Assembly: GCA_030041335.1 (NCBI GenBank) | Contig: JASHOB010000126.1 | Location: forward strand, 1-48,413 | DNA: 48,413 bases | Direction: 5' to 3' | From: Alphaproteobacteria bacterium | Lineage (GTDB): Bacteria > Pseudomonadota > Alphaproteobacteria > ATCC43930 > CGMCC-115725 | In this document: positions 1-7,771 of the stretch, piece by piece | Layout of the letters: the number at the start of each line of letters is the position of its first letter | How positions within the stretch are numbered: the stretch's first letter is position 1 | Program-made: the position numbers and the translations under genes | Notes under the pieces: model-generated | What the model was told of the DNA's origin: nothing | The model's input: only the letters and a program-made list of their open reading frames with translations | The model's database searches: none

Positions 1-390
1 TCAGAATTGAACATGGGGCTTCTCCCGTGTTTGTTGCGGCAATGGTGGTCTTTGCAAATGGTCGCGATGCCTCTCTAACGCAGCGCGCCAGTGAGCAAAG
101 CGAAGCCCGACACTTTCATAAGCCTGAATTCAAGTTCAGCAAATGCAGCACCAAGCGCGGGATGCGTTCTTTAAGAGTGTTCGAAATTGCCCCTTCGTAG
201 TGCGCGCAATCGTCGTCAAAAAGGCGCTCATCTATTCACCGCGGGGCGGTTTCCTGCGGGACATTTGCCAATTTGAGCTGTGAGAACGAGACGGGAACAC
301 AATGATCATTAGTTAACTTTTAATGAAACTACTGGAAGGCGCGAAACGTCCGCTGCATTCTACTGCCCATATCCGAATACCCCCAACTCT

Positions 391-419
391 GCCCCTGGTT
401 TTGCCAGGGGCTTCTTTTT
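391..419 (+). terminator. Intrinsic terminator 1 of a twin pair
   Basis: A perfect 8-bp stem (GCCCCTGG at 391-398, CCAGGGGC at 404-411) closes a 5-base loop, TTTTG, and is followed by a T-rich tract at 412-419. This is the classic Rho-independent form on the plus strand. No convincing protein gene lies upstream in the window, so it either ends a gene that starts before the window or a small RNA. A second copy with the same 5' arm and loop sits 137 bases downstream. Confidence 0.8.
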
Positions 420-441
420 CCCGTCACTCTTCCTATGTTTA

Positions 442-466
442 ATCTGAATCATTCGTTAAATCAGAT
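442..466. repeat. Inverted repeat just upstream of the sigma-54-like promoter
   Basis: ATCTGA at 442-447 and its exact reverse complement TCAGAT at 461-466 flank a 13-base AT-rich spacer. The right arm ends four bases before the promoter element at 471. Position suggests a protein-binding site acting on that promoter, but activators of sigma-54 promoters usually bind farther upstream, so a repressor site or chance are also possible. Confidence 0.35.
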
Positions 467-470
467 GGCA

Positions 471-485
471 TGGCACGTTCATTGC
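471..485 (+). promoter_or_regulatory. Sigma-54 (RpoN) type -24/-12 promoter
   Basis: TGGCACG at 471-477, four bases, then TTGC at 482-485 matches the sigma-54 consensus TGGCACG-N4-TTGC. The invariant GG (472-473) and GC (484-485) are separated by exactly ten bases, as that sigma factor requires. Transcription would start near 497 on the plus strand and run into the terminator at 528-558. The match is read directly from sequence; activity is inferred. Confidence 0.6.
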
Positions 486-496
486 CTCCTAATGGA

Positions 497-558
497 TGTG
501 AGCGTTTCATGGTTCCTCCACTTCCTAGCCCCTGGTTTTGCCGGGGGCTTTTTCTTTT
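497..558 (+). ncRNA. Candidate short RNA between sigma-54 promoter and terminator
   Basis: If the -24/-12 element at 471-485 is active, transcription from about 497 would stop at the hairpin and T-tract ending near 558, giving an RNA of about 60 nt. There is no ribosome-binding site or open frame of useful length inside. The 3' half is the terminator stem. This is inference from the promoter-terminator arrangement alone; no known RNA family is recognised. Confidence 0.35.
528..558 (+). terminator. Intrinsic terminator 2 of a twin pair
   Basis: Stem GCCCCTGG (528-535) pairs with CCGGGGGC (541-548) through one G-T wobble, around the same TTTTG loop as the copy at 391-411, and is followed by a long T-rich tract (549-558). 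The shared arm and loop suggest that the two terminators descend from a local duplication. Confidence 0.8.
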
Positions 559-758
559 CCGCAGCCCACCTTCTGTACACTCGCCGCACAGATCCATCGG
601 CCCTTATGTGATTTGACGAAGCAGTGTAGCGGCGTCACGAGTCAGACACACTCCAAACTAGAACATTACCCCCCAAAACTGGAGTTTCTGGGTTATCGCG
701 ATAACTGGAGTTCCTCGGCCGCCGGCCTCCAATCCCGACGGGCGGCCGATTTTTGCCT

Positions 759-998
759 TTAACCATTGCCTTTGCCTATCTCAGCCTTAGCCCGCTGCAC
801 CGCCGGCAATAGCTCCGCCCAATCATCGGGACTCTTGATCAGCTTGAGCTGCAATTCGGCAATCCGCTTCTCCCATTCGCGGTTGATTCCCGGTTCGCGG
901 ATCTGCTCGTCTAGCGCCATTCGCACAACTAGCTCATCATATGGCTTAAGACTGGCAAGCCAGCGCGTGAATTTTGGGGATACATAGAAAGGGCGCAT
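759..998 (-). CDS. Small hypothetical protein
   Basis: A 79-residue reading frame with ordinary, mostly charged and hydrophilic composition: helix-favouring stretches around residues 15-35 and 40-75 (many E, K, R, L), no membrane segment and no signal peptide. I do not recognise a family. The ATG at 998 has only a weak GGAG about 15 bases upstream, so translation initiation is not well supported. The opposite strand is also open over most of the span, but its product is serine-rich and low in complexity, so the minus frame is preferred. It may be a genuine orphan or a fragment of a longer ancestral gene. Confidence 0.45.
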   Translation of the reverse strand: MRPFYVSPKFTRWLASLKPYDELVVRMALDEQIREPGINREWEKRIAELQLKLIKSPDDWAELLPAVQRAKAEIGKGNG

Positions 999-1395
999 CG
1001 CGGCCGATATTGACTCCGCCGCCGACTAATCGCCAAACGGGCGAGACTTAACTTCCATCCTGTGCACACTCACGACTATGAAAACGTGCCACCAGCGTCA
1101 ATCGCGGATCCGGCCTGTTGGAGTTGGAATTGACGCCGGCGGCAAAGTTTCCCGAGCTGGTTGGGGAAGGACCAATCGAGGAAGGTCCACTCGGGGTTAT
1201 GATGATTGGGCGGATTGCCGTCTGCTCATCCCTCAATTTTCGGCTTCTGGGCGATCAACTCTTTCGTGCGGCGCCGGGAGAGAGCGAAGCCAACGCCGAA
1301 ATTTGGGCGCGGTATAGAAGGTGCGTCGCGTCACTTCGTGATTTTGCTTCGTGCCCGCTTTCGTGAATTTTGCCTCTGCGCGCACCATTGGCTTG
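999..1395. other. Intergenic stretch without a recognised gene
   Basis: About 400 bases between two small minus-strand genes. Several short overlapping frames exist on both strands (for example 1118-1366 plus, from a TTG), but none has a good ribosome-binding site or a recognisable product. No hairpin with a T-tract and no promoter pair stood out. Confidence 0.5.
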
Positions 1396-1617
1396 TCAAA
1401 CACGTTGGAAGGACCCTCTCAACCGACCACATAGGTATCCCGTGACGGGCAATAGGAGAAGCAATGCGTCTTGGTTCACTTCATAAAACGAAAAGGGGTC
1501 ATTCAAGTCCAGCAACAAAAAAACGCAAAGCAGCACGATCCCGATACCGCTTATCGCTATCAGCAAACACGTCAGATAAAGCCGGACCAAGTAACGTTCG
1601 AGGTATTCGGTGGACAT
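1396..1617 (-). CDS. Small two-helix membrane protein, hypothetical
   Basis: A 73-residue product starting at the ATG at 1617. That start is chosen over an upstream one because a purine-rich GAGGGGGGATG-type ribosome-binding site lies just before it. Residues about 13-36 form a strongly hydrophobic segment (TCLLIAISGIGIVLLCVFLL) and residues about 48-60 a second (LLLLLPVTGYLCG), followed by a basic tail with several arginines. The layout fits an inner-membrane peptide with a short periplasmic loop and both ends in the cytoplasm. I recognise no family and the neighbours give no functional hint. It stands alone on the minus strand. Confidence 0.6.
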   Translation of the reverse strand: MSTEYLERYLVRLYLTCLLIAISGIGIVLLCVFLLLDLNDPFSFYEVNQDALLLLLPVTGYLCGRLRGSFQRV

Positions 1618-1893
1618 TGCGTCATCCCCCCTCTGTGAGGTGATGAGGCTAGCACCTGGGCAGATTTCTAAACCAATCACGATGCCGCCCGGATTAAGAA
1701 TGTGATTGCCAGAGCCATGCGCGATCAGTTCCTCGCGCGGCGAAAGGCTCAGCGGCGGAATTTGGGAGATGAGTAGAACGCGCGCATGGCTGAAATGCGT
1801 TTTCTGTTAGCCCAAACGTTACCCCGACCTCCAACCGCTATTCTCTTATCGTATTGGCAGCGTTGGTAGCCAGCCTAAGTCATTGATTTAATT

Positions 1894-1980
1894 TGGTGCC
1901 CGCTGCCGGAATCGAACCGGCACGGCCTTTCGGCCAAGGGATTTTAAGTCCCTTGCGTCTACCAGTTCCGCCAAGCGGGC
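1894..1980 (-). tRNA. tRNA-Leu (anticodon TAA)
   Basis: Read on the minus strand, the 5' arm GCCCGCT pairs perfectly with AGCGGGC before ACCA, so the CCA end is encoded (1894-1896). The D-arm region reads GGCGGAACTGGTAGACGC, the anticodon stem-loop is AGGGA-CTTAAAA-TCCCT with anticodon TAA, a long variable arm (TTGGCCGAAAGGCCGT) marks it as a class II tRNA, and the T-arm loop is GGTTCGATTCC. The total of 87 nt including CCA is usual for tRNA-Leu. It decodes UUA, a rare codon in a GC-rich genome. It lies 13 bases downstream of the cinA-like stop codon on the same strand. Confidence 0.97.
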
Positions 1981-1993
1981 TCTTCCCCCATTC

Positions 1994-2752
1994 CTATAGC
2001 TCGGTCGGCTTGCCGCCAAGACTCCGCACCAGTTCCACCACCTCACCGACCGCATCGGCCAGGCGGGCGGTATTGGTACCGCGCAGCACGAGATTGGTCT
2101 CGGGCGCACCGCGGCCGAAAGTCGGATAAGAGCCGATGTCCAACTCGGGATAGCGGGCCTGGATTTCCCCCAGGCCTTTCGCGACGACACCCTCGGCCAA
2201 GGGACAGTTGACCGTGCGCGACAGAATAGGTGGGCCGCCATTGAGCTCGTGGCGGATGGCATCGAACATGCCTTGCATGATGCGCGGCACGCCGGCCATC
2301 ACAATGACGTTCCCGATACGAAAGCCCGGCGGACCCTGGATCGGGTTTGGCACCAGTGATGCGCCCTGAGGCGTGTACGCCATGCGCAGTCGCGCCTCGT
2401 TGAGCCCGCCGGGCGGATAGCGCTTCAGCATCATGCGGTGAATTTCCTCGTTGAGCACTAGCGGCACGCTGAAGGCGCGCGCAATGCATTCGGCGGTGAT
2501 GTCATCATGGGTCGGGCCAATGCCGCCGGTGGTGAAAACATAATCATATTTCGCACGCACCCCATTGACGGTGGCGACAATAATGTCGGCGTTATCCGGA
2601 ATCACCCGCGCCTCCATCAGCCGAACACCCCGCTCGGCCAATCCCTTGGCGATGTAGTTGAGATTCACGTCCTGAGTCCGTCCCGACAGGATTTCGTTGC
2701 CAATAACCAGAACGCATGCAGTCGGCGCCCTCTGGGCGGCGGTATCGCTCAT
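1994..2752 (-). CDS. CinA-like molybdopterin-binding domain protein
   Basis: The 252-residue product is a stand-alone MoaB/Mog-fold domain of the competence/damage-inducible CinA N-terminal type. Visible hallmarks are the start VLVIGNEILSGRTQDVN (about residues 14-30), the conserved TTGGIGPTHDD loop (about 74-84) that binds nucleotide or pterin in this fold, and the GVPRIM segment near 164-169. It lacks the C-terminal nicotinamide-nucleotide amidase domain of full-length CinA (over 400 residues). Such short versions occur in many proteobacteria and their substrate is not settled; FAD/ADP-ribose pyrophosphatase-type activity has been described for the family. It is transcribed divergently from map, sharing a 76-base intergenic region, with the tRNA-Leu downstream. 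Confidence 0.85.
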   Translation of the reverse strand: MSDTAAQRAPTACVLVIGNEILSGRTQDVNLNYIAKGLAERGVRLMEARVIPDNADIIVATVNGVRAKYDYVFTTGGIGPTHDDITAECIARAFSVPLVLNEEIHRMMLKRYPPGGLNEARLRMAYTPQGASLVPNPIQGPPGFRIGNVIVMAGVPRIMQGMFDAIRHELNGGPPILSRTVNCPLAEGVVAKGLGEIQARYPELDIGSYPTFGRGAPETNLVLRGTNTARLADAVGEVVELVRSLGGKPTEL

Positions 2753-2786
2753 TCCCGTTCCTCAAGAGACTGGATGTGTGAACATG

Positions 2787-2821
2787 CTAGGCTTGCTACT
2801 CTCGCCATGAAAGCCTAGATA
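2787..2821 (+). promoter_or_regulatory. map promoter overlapped by a perfect inverted repeat
   Basis: TTGCTA (2793-2798) and TAGATA (2816-2821) are separated by 17 bases, a good sigma-70-like pair that would start transcription near 2828. CTAGGCTT (2787-2794) and its exact reverse complement AAGCCTAG (2811-2818) flank a 16-base spacer and overlap the -35 and -10 elements, so a dimeric regulator bound there would block polymerase. The palindrome is seen directly; the regulator is unknown. Confidence 0.45.
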
Positions 2822-2828
2822 TCGCTAC

Positions 2829-3653
2829 ATGAATCTGGGCATGACGGCTTCCCGGGCAGACAGCGAAGCTCGGCGCATCAAAATTCATACCGCAGCGGAC
2901 TTCGAGGGCATGCGCAAGGCAGGAAGGCTCGCCGCCGAAGTGCTTGACTTCATCACGCCCTATGTTGTGCCTGGCGTCACCACTGAACGGCTTAATCAGC
3001 TCTGCCACGATTACATCATTCAGCATGGGGCCATACCGGCGCCGCTCAACTATCGCGGCTTCCCCAAGTCGGTCTGTATTTCCATAAACCATGTTGTGTG
3101 TCACGGCATCCCCGGCGACCGCAAGCTGATGGACGGCGATATCCTCAATATCGACGTAACGCCGATTCTTGACAGTTGGCATGGCGACTCAAGCCGTATG
3201 TATTTCGCGGGTGATAATGTCGGCGTCAAGGCGAGGAAACTCGTAGACGTCACCCATGAGGCGATGATGCGCGGTATCGCGGCGGTGCGGCCGGGCGGCT
3301 TCCTTGGTGATGTCGGCGAGGCGATCCAAACTTTCGCCGAGGCCAACCGTTTCTCCGTTGTACGCGATTTTTGCGGGCACGGTGTCGGACGCGTTTTCCA
3401 TGATGCGCCGTCGGTGCTTCACTACGGCCGGCGCGGCGAGGGCGTCGAATTGCGCGAAGGCATGTTCTTTACCATCGAACCCATGATCAATGCCGGCCGC
3501 TGGGAAGTTAAGGTACTGAACGACGGCTGGACCGCCGTCACCAAGGACCGCTCGCTCTCGGCGCAGTTCGAGCACATGGTCGGCGTTACCGGGGACGGCT
3601 GCGAAATCTTCACCCTGTCGCCCAAGGGTTGGCATAAGCCGCCCTACGTGTGA
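2829..3653 (+). CDS. map: Methionine aminopeptidase, type I
   Basis: This cytosolic metallo-enzyme removes the initiator methionine from new proteins. The 274-residue product has the pita-bread fold signature: metal ligands D109, D120, H184, E217 and E248, with catalytic H92 in the CHGIP-preceding SINHVVCHG segment. The spacing matches the E. coli enzyme with an offset of about 12-13. There is no N-terminal zinc-finger extension. The ATG at 2829 has no ribosome-binding site, and the predicted transcription start is almost at the codon, so translation may be leaderless; a second in-frame ATG at 2841 is an alternative. The gene is divergent from the cinA-like gene. The 245 bases downstream hold no recognisable gene; radC, a frequent neighbour of map in this class, is not visible. 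Confidence 0.95.
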   Translation: MNLGMTASRADSEARRIKIHTAADFEGMRKAGRLAAEVLDFITPYVVPGVTTERLNQLCHDYIIQHGAIPAPLNYRGFPKSVCISINHVVCHGIPGDRKLMDGDILNIDVTPILDSWHGDSSRMYFAGDNVGVKARKLVDVTHEAMMRGIAAVRPGGFLGDVGEAIQTFAEANRFSVVRDFCGHGVGRVFHDAPSVLHYGRRGEGVELREGMFFTIEPMINAGRWEVKVLNDGWTAVTKDRSLSAQFEHMVGVTGDGCEIFTLSPKGWHKPPYV

Positions 3654-3898
3654 ACGTCGCCGCCGCATGGCCGCCGAACCACCCTCTGAGTTCGATATCC
3701 GCTCGCGCCGCCGCTAGACCGCGGTTCTTCTCGAGGCCGCGCTCGCGGGTACACGAACGATCTCGCGACGGAAACGCAAATCCGCATCAGCTCTGCATCG
3801 ACCTGGGCGCGCCGGTCCCGCCGGAATTGAAGACGGCAAGTGGCAGGGACATCGGTCTTGGTGAGGTCGGGTTGGTCTCATGCCGCGGGTGGGGCCGG

Positions 3899-4702
3899 CT
3901 ATTCGAGGGATCCCAACGTCGTGCCGCCGTCGACTGTGAGCGATGCGCCGGTCATGTATTTCGATGCCGGAGAGGCAAGGAACAGCGCCAGGCCCTGGAT
4001 GTCATCGGTGTGGCCTAGGCGTTTCAATGGGCAGTGTTTTGCCAGCGCTGCTTGCACCTCCTTGTCTTGCAGTCGGCCTCCGGAAATGTTGGTGACGAAG
4101 GGACCAGGCGCGATCGCGTTTACCAGAATATCGTATTCTGCCAGTTCGAGGGCGGCCTGGCGCACCAGATGCGCCGCCGCCGCCTTGGCTGCAACATAGG
4201 GCGCGCCGACAACGGTTTCAGTCTTAACGGCAGAGATCGAAGTGGTAACGATGATGCGGCCACCCTTGCCCGTCTTCATGTGCTTGGCCGCTGCCTGAAG
4301 GGTCGAAAACAGCGCTTCGACATCGAGCTTGAAGATGCGATCCCAATAGTCGGGGTCGAGCGCTTCGAACGCCCGACCCACATTGCGCGTGCCGTCGAGC
4401 GCCAGAAAACCAGGCCCACCCCCAATACCGGCGTTTGCGAACACGACGTCAAGCCGGCGGTGCTTTTGCACGGTCTCGTCGAAGGCGCGATGGAGCGCGT
4501 TCCGGTCGGTGACATCGACCAGTACCCGTTGCGCGCCGATGCGCTTGGCCTCCGCGTCAAGCCGCCGCTGGTCGAGATCGAAAATCGTGACCGAGGCGCC
4601 ATTGTCCGCCATCGCCTCGGCATAGGCGAGGCCGATCCCGCTGGCACCGCCGGTCACCACCGTGACGAGATCCGATACATCGAACAAGGAAGATGCTTTC
4701 AT
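3899..4702 (-). CDS. SDR-family NAD(P)-dependent oxidoreductase
   Basis: The 267-residue short-chain dehydrogenase/reductase begins with a Rossmann cofactor loop TGGASGIG (about residues 17-24). An NAG-type motif follows (NAGIG, about 90-95), then the catalytic serine in TTSISAV and the YVAAK tetrad residues (about 168-172). The acidic residue after strand 2 (FDLDQRR) suggests NAD rather than NADP preference. The C-terminus ends with the usual LTVDGGTTLGS. The start at 4702 is chosen for its GGAGAC ribosome-binding site; an in-frame upstream ATG at 4801 adds residues unlike the family. It lies 178 bases downstream of the alcohol dehydrogenase on the same strand. The substrate is not predictable; the context suggests hydroxyacyl-CoA or alcohol oxidation. 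Confidence 0.85.
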   Translation of the reverse strand: MKASSLFDVSDLVTVVTGGASGIGLAYAEAMADNGASVTIFDLDQRRLDAEAKRIGAQRVLVDVTDRNALHRAFDETVQKHRRLDVVFANAGIGGGPGFLALDGTRNVGRAFEALDPDYWDRIFKLDVEALFSTLQAAAKHMKTGKGGRIIVTTSISAVKTETVVGAPYVAAKAAAAHLVRQAALELAEYDILVNAIAPGPFVTNISGGRLQDKEVQAALAKHCPLKRLGHTDDIQGLALFLASPASKYMTGASLTVDGGTTLGSLE

Positions 4703-4880
4703 CGACCGTCTCCAGATTGGCGTCCACCCCAGCACAACGTCGCTATTTTGCACGAGACGATCGAGGTTCGGGGTGACTGGCGTCAACCCGCGCGCGCCCA
4801 CCCACCGCCTCGTTGTCCCGGCAAGGCCAGCCGTCGACGCTTGTCGCCGCGAGCCGTCTTTTGGCGATGAGATTGATTGA

Positions 4881-5984
4881 TCAATCCATCCGCAATACCG
4901 GCTTTACCGTCTCGCCGGCGCTCGTATCCTGGAATGCGACGGCGATATCGTCGAACCGGTAGAATCTGATCAACCGTTCCAGCGGCAGGCGACCCTGTCG
5001 ATAATACTCGGCCAGCATTGGGATAAAGGTTTGTGGCGCTGCATCACCGCCAAGGATGCCCTTGATCGATTTGCCCGTCGCCAGCATCGGAAACAATGCT
5101 GGCGTCCAGGCGCCACGTGGTGCCGTGACGAAGCCCGCGACGCCACGCATGGTTAGACAGCCTATGGCCGCGTCCCAGATTTCCGGTACCTGCGTCGTAT
5201 TGAGGCTGTAATTCGCACCGTAGCGGGTGATTTCTTTGATGGTCTCGGCGGGATTTCGCTCGCTGGGATTCACCAAAGCGGTGGCGCCGAGGTCGAGTGC
5301 CAGGGCCAAGCGTGCAGGGTTGATATCGACCGCGATGATGTGCGTCGCGCCGACAATCCGCGCCGCCATTACCGCCGACAAACCGACACCGCCGACGCCG
5401 AAGACAGCGATGCTGTCGCCCGCGCCAACGCCAAGCGAATTGATCACGGCGCCCGTGCCGGTAATGACACCGCAACCCAGCGGCGCCAGCACTTCCAGCG
5501 GCATATCGTCGGGCACTTTGACCGCTGTCCGCTCCGGTGCGATCGCGTAGCGGGCGAACGACGATTGCCCGAAAAACTGCCCGAAGATGCGCTCGCCGCC
5601 TTTCCGCAGCGCACTGCTGCCGTCGGGACGCAAGCCGCCGAAATTCCGCGGCAAGACCTCGTGGCAGTAGCTCGGATAGTTGCGCCGGCAACTCGGGCAC
5701 ACCCCGCATGAGTTGCCGCTCATCACGACGTGGTCGCCGATCTTGAGCGTCGTGACGCCGCCGCCGATGTCTTCGACGATGCCGGCACCTTCGTGACCGA
5801 GCACGATGGGCTTGGGCGTGAGCCCGCCCCGTTTCCCGCCGGCATGCGCGCTCAGATCGGTATGGCAAATGCCGGATGCGACCACGCGAACCAGCACTTC
5901 CCCGGCACGTGGCGTTTCAATGTCGACGGTCTCGATCAGCGGGAAGGCGATGCCTTCGCGCGAGACGGCCGCTTCTGTTTTCAT
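4881..5984 (-). CDS. Zinc-dependent alcohol dehydrogenase (AdhC/aryl-alcohol type)
   Basis: The 367-residue medium-chain dehydrogenase has a catalytic-zinc Cys-His region (SGICHTDLSAHAGG, about residues 35-48) and a GHEGAGIVEDIG motif (about 63-74). Four structural-zinc cysteines lie in CGVCPSCRRNYPSYC (about 93-107), and the nucleotide loop is GVGGVGLSA (about 195-203). The pattern resembles aryl-alcohol (benzyl alcohol) or class III-like dehydrogenases that oxidise alcohols to aldehydes with NAD. The ATG at 5984 overlaps the upstream HdeD-like stop codon by four bases (ATGA), indicating translational coupling. An ORF extending farther upstream reads through the HdeD gene and is not the real start. 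The exact substrate is inferred only from class. Confidence 0.85.
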   Translation of the reverse strand: MKTEAAVSREGIAFPLIETVDIETPRAGEVLVRVVASGICHTDLSAHAGGKRGGLTPKPIVLGHEGAGIVEDIGGGVTTLKIGDHVVMSGNSCGVCPSCRRNYPSYCHEVLPRNFGGLRPDGSSALRKGGERIFGQFFGQSSFARYAIAPERTAVKVPDDMPLEVLAPLGCGVITGTGAVINSLGVGAGDSIAVFGVGGVGLSAVMAARIVGATHIIAVDINPARLALALDLGATALVNPSERNPAETIKEITRYGANYSLNTTQVPEIWDAAIGCLTMRGVAGFVTAPRGAWTPALFPMLATGKSIKGILGGDAAPQTFIPMLAEYYRQGRLPLERLIRFYRFDDIAVAFQDTSAGETVKPVLRMD

Positions 5985-6553
5985 GCCTGCCGGGCGGCAA
6001 GTGCCATCGAAATCAGGGCCGCGCCACCAAATACCAGATTGATGCCGAGCAACAAGCCGATCACCCAGGCCGAGGACCGGGGAAAACCAGCGAGGATAAT
6101 CGCGGCGAGCAAGATATCGATGATACCGCTGAACAACATAATTCCCCAGCGGCCGGAGAGCTGACGACGATGATCGAGCGCGAACAGGATCGAGGTAACG
6201 CCCTCGATCACGAAGAAAGCGATCATCAAAATCGTCAGCGATATCACGCCACCGACCGGCCATCCGATCAGGATGCCGCCGACCACGATGCCCAGAATCG
6301 CCGATATTAGTGACCAGACGAAGCCGGGCGCCGTACGCATCCGTAGGGTACTGATCAGACCGACGACGCCGCTGATAAGCAGGAGCCAGCCGAGCAGGAT
6401 GGCCACCGCGAGAGTGGCGACCTCGGGCACGATGATCGCAATCGCACCAAGAATCAGCAGCACGACACCTTCGACCAGAAACGTCGTCCAGTGGCGTTTG
6501 AAGGCTTCGGCAAAGCGCGCTTGCGTCGCCGGGAATTGCGATTGGCTGGTCAT
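5981..6553 (-). CDS. HdeD/DUF308-family membrane protein
   Basis: The 190-residue protein has about six hydrophobic helices arranged as repeated hairpins (residues about 26-47, 52-70, 82-103, 108-126, 138-157 and 162-185) separated by short basic loops, the pattern of the HdeD acid-resistance membrane family. E. coli HdeD affects acid tolerance at high cell density, but the biochemical role is unknown. The ATG at 6553 lies eight bases after the thiolase stop, and the stop overlaps the alcohol dehydrogenase start by four bases. It is therefore embedded in a metabolic operon, which is unusual. An open frame extends to 6805 inside the thiolase gene and is not used here. Confidence 0.8.
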   Translation of the reverse strand: MTSQSQFPATQARFAEAFKRHWTTFLVEGVVLLILGAIAIIVPEVATLAVAILLGWLLLISGVVGLISTLRMRTAPGFVWSLISAILGIVVGGILIGWPVGGVISLTILMIAFFVIEGVTSILFALDHRRQLSGRWGIMLFSGIIDILLAAIILAGFPRSSAWVIGLLLGINLVFGGAALISMALAARQA

Positions 6554-6561
6554 GTCAGCGC

Positions 6562-7758
6562 TCACAACACTTCGAACAACCCCGCAGCGCCCATCCCGCC
6601 GCCCACGCACATCGTGGTCACCACCCGCTTGGCGCCGCGCCGCTTTCCTTCGATCAGCGCATGGCCGACCATACGTGCGCCCGACATGCCATAGGGATGG
6701 CCGATCGAGATGGCACCGCCATCGACATTGAGTGTGGCGTTGGGAATGCCAAGCCGATCGCGGCAGTAGAGGACCTGGCAGGCGAATGCCTCGTTCAATT
6801 CCCACAGATCAATATCGTCCATCTTGATGCCGTTCCTCTGCAACAGCTTCGGCACCGCAAACACAGGACCGATACCCATCTCATCGGGCTCGCAGCCCGC
6901 CGCGACCATGCCGATATAGCGGCCGAGCGGCTTAAGGCCGCGCCGCTCCGCTTCCCCTTCCTCCATCAGCACCGCTGCCGACGCACCATCGGAAAGCTGC
7001 GATGCATTGCCGGCTGTGATGAACCTGCCTTCCTTGATGCGCTGGCCATTTTGAAACACCGGCTTTAGTCCCGCGAGACCTTGCAGCGTCGTGTCTGGGC
7101 GATTGCCCTCGTCTTTGGCGAGCGTGACGTCACGCTTGGTAACAGCGCCGCTGTCCTTGTCCGCGAACACCATGGTCGATGGCAGCGGCACGATCTCGGC
7201 GCTGAAGTGGCCGGCGGCCTGGCCCTCGGCGGTGCGGCGCTGCGACTGGAGCGCATACTCATCCTGCGCCTCGCGCGACACTCGATACCGTTCGGCGACG
7301 ATTTCCGCGGTCTCAATCATCGCCATATAAAGCGCTGGCACCTTGTCGTCGAGCCAGGGGTCGTGCGCCATGTTCAGCGCCTTGGTCTGCACCAGCGAAA
7401 TCGATTCAAGCCCACCGCCGACGGTGATCTGCATGCCGTCCTCGATGATTTCCTTCGCCGCCGTGGCGATCGCCATCAAACCGGAGGCGCATTGCCGGTC
7501 AACGCTCATGCCGGCGACCGACGCCGGCAGGCCCGCGCGCAGCGCGCATTGTCGTGCGACATTGGTGCCCTGGAACCCCTGCTGCAGGGCAGCGCCCATT
7601 ATCACATCTTCTACCTCACCCGGTTCGATGCCGGCGCGCTTCACCGCATGGGCGATGGCATGGCCCCCCAGCGTCTGGGCCGGCGTATCATTGAAGGCGC
7701 CGCGATAGGCGCGGCCGATCGGCGTGCGTGCAGTCGAAACGATGACGGCGCTGCGCAT
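6562..7758 (-). CDS. Thiolase (acetyl-CoA C-acyltransferase)
   Basis: The 398-residue enzyme catalyses thiolytic cleavage (or the reverse condensation) of 3-ketoacyl-CoA. The nucleophile C90 lies in DRQCASG, the base H354 in GHPYGMSG and the second cysteine C384 in [10 protein letters not shown], all at normal positions. The start at 7758 follows a strong AGGAGG ribosome-binding site; the ORF continues upstream to 7977 but with non-thiolase sequence. It sits 13 bases after the SDR stop and eight before the HdeD-like gene, so it is part of one transcription unit. With the upstream MFE-like SDR it can supply the dehydrogenation and cleavage steps of beta-oxidation. Specificity (acetoacetyl versus longer chains) cannot be read from sequence. 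Confidence 0.92.
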   Translation of the reverse strand: MRSAVIVSTARTPIGRAYRGAFNDTPAQTLGGHAIAHAVKRAGIEPGEVEDVIMGAALQQGFQGTNVARQCALRAGLPASVAGMSVDRQCASGLMAIATAAKEIIEDGMQITVGGGLESISLVQTKALNMAHDPWLDDKVPALYMAMIETAEIVAERYRVSREAQDEYALQSQRRTAEGQAAGHFSAEIVPLPSTMVFADKDSGAVTKRDVTLAKDEGNRPDTTLQGLAGLKPVFQNGQRIKEGRFITAGNASQLSDGASAAVLMEEGEAERRGLKPLGRYIGMVAAGCEPDEMGIGPVFAVPKLLQRNGIKMDDIDLWELNEAFACQVLYCRDRLGIPNATLNVDGGAISIGHPYGMSGARMVGHALIEGKRRGAKRVVTTMCVGGGMGAAGLFEVL

Positions 7759-7771
7759 GGTTTCCTCCTGG

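Noticed and set aside
3650-4018. Plus-strand frame right after map, considered as a radC or other remnant
   Set aside because: No RadC motifs are visible in any frame; it overlaps the SDR gene end and looks like chance.
4034-4870. 278-codon plus-strand frame opposite the SDR gene
   Set aside because: The minus strand encodes a complete SDR with cofactor and catalytic motifs; the plus frame is its shadow.
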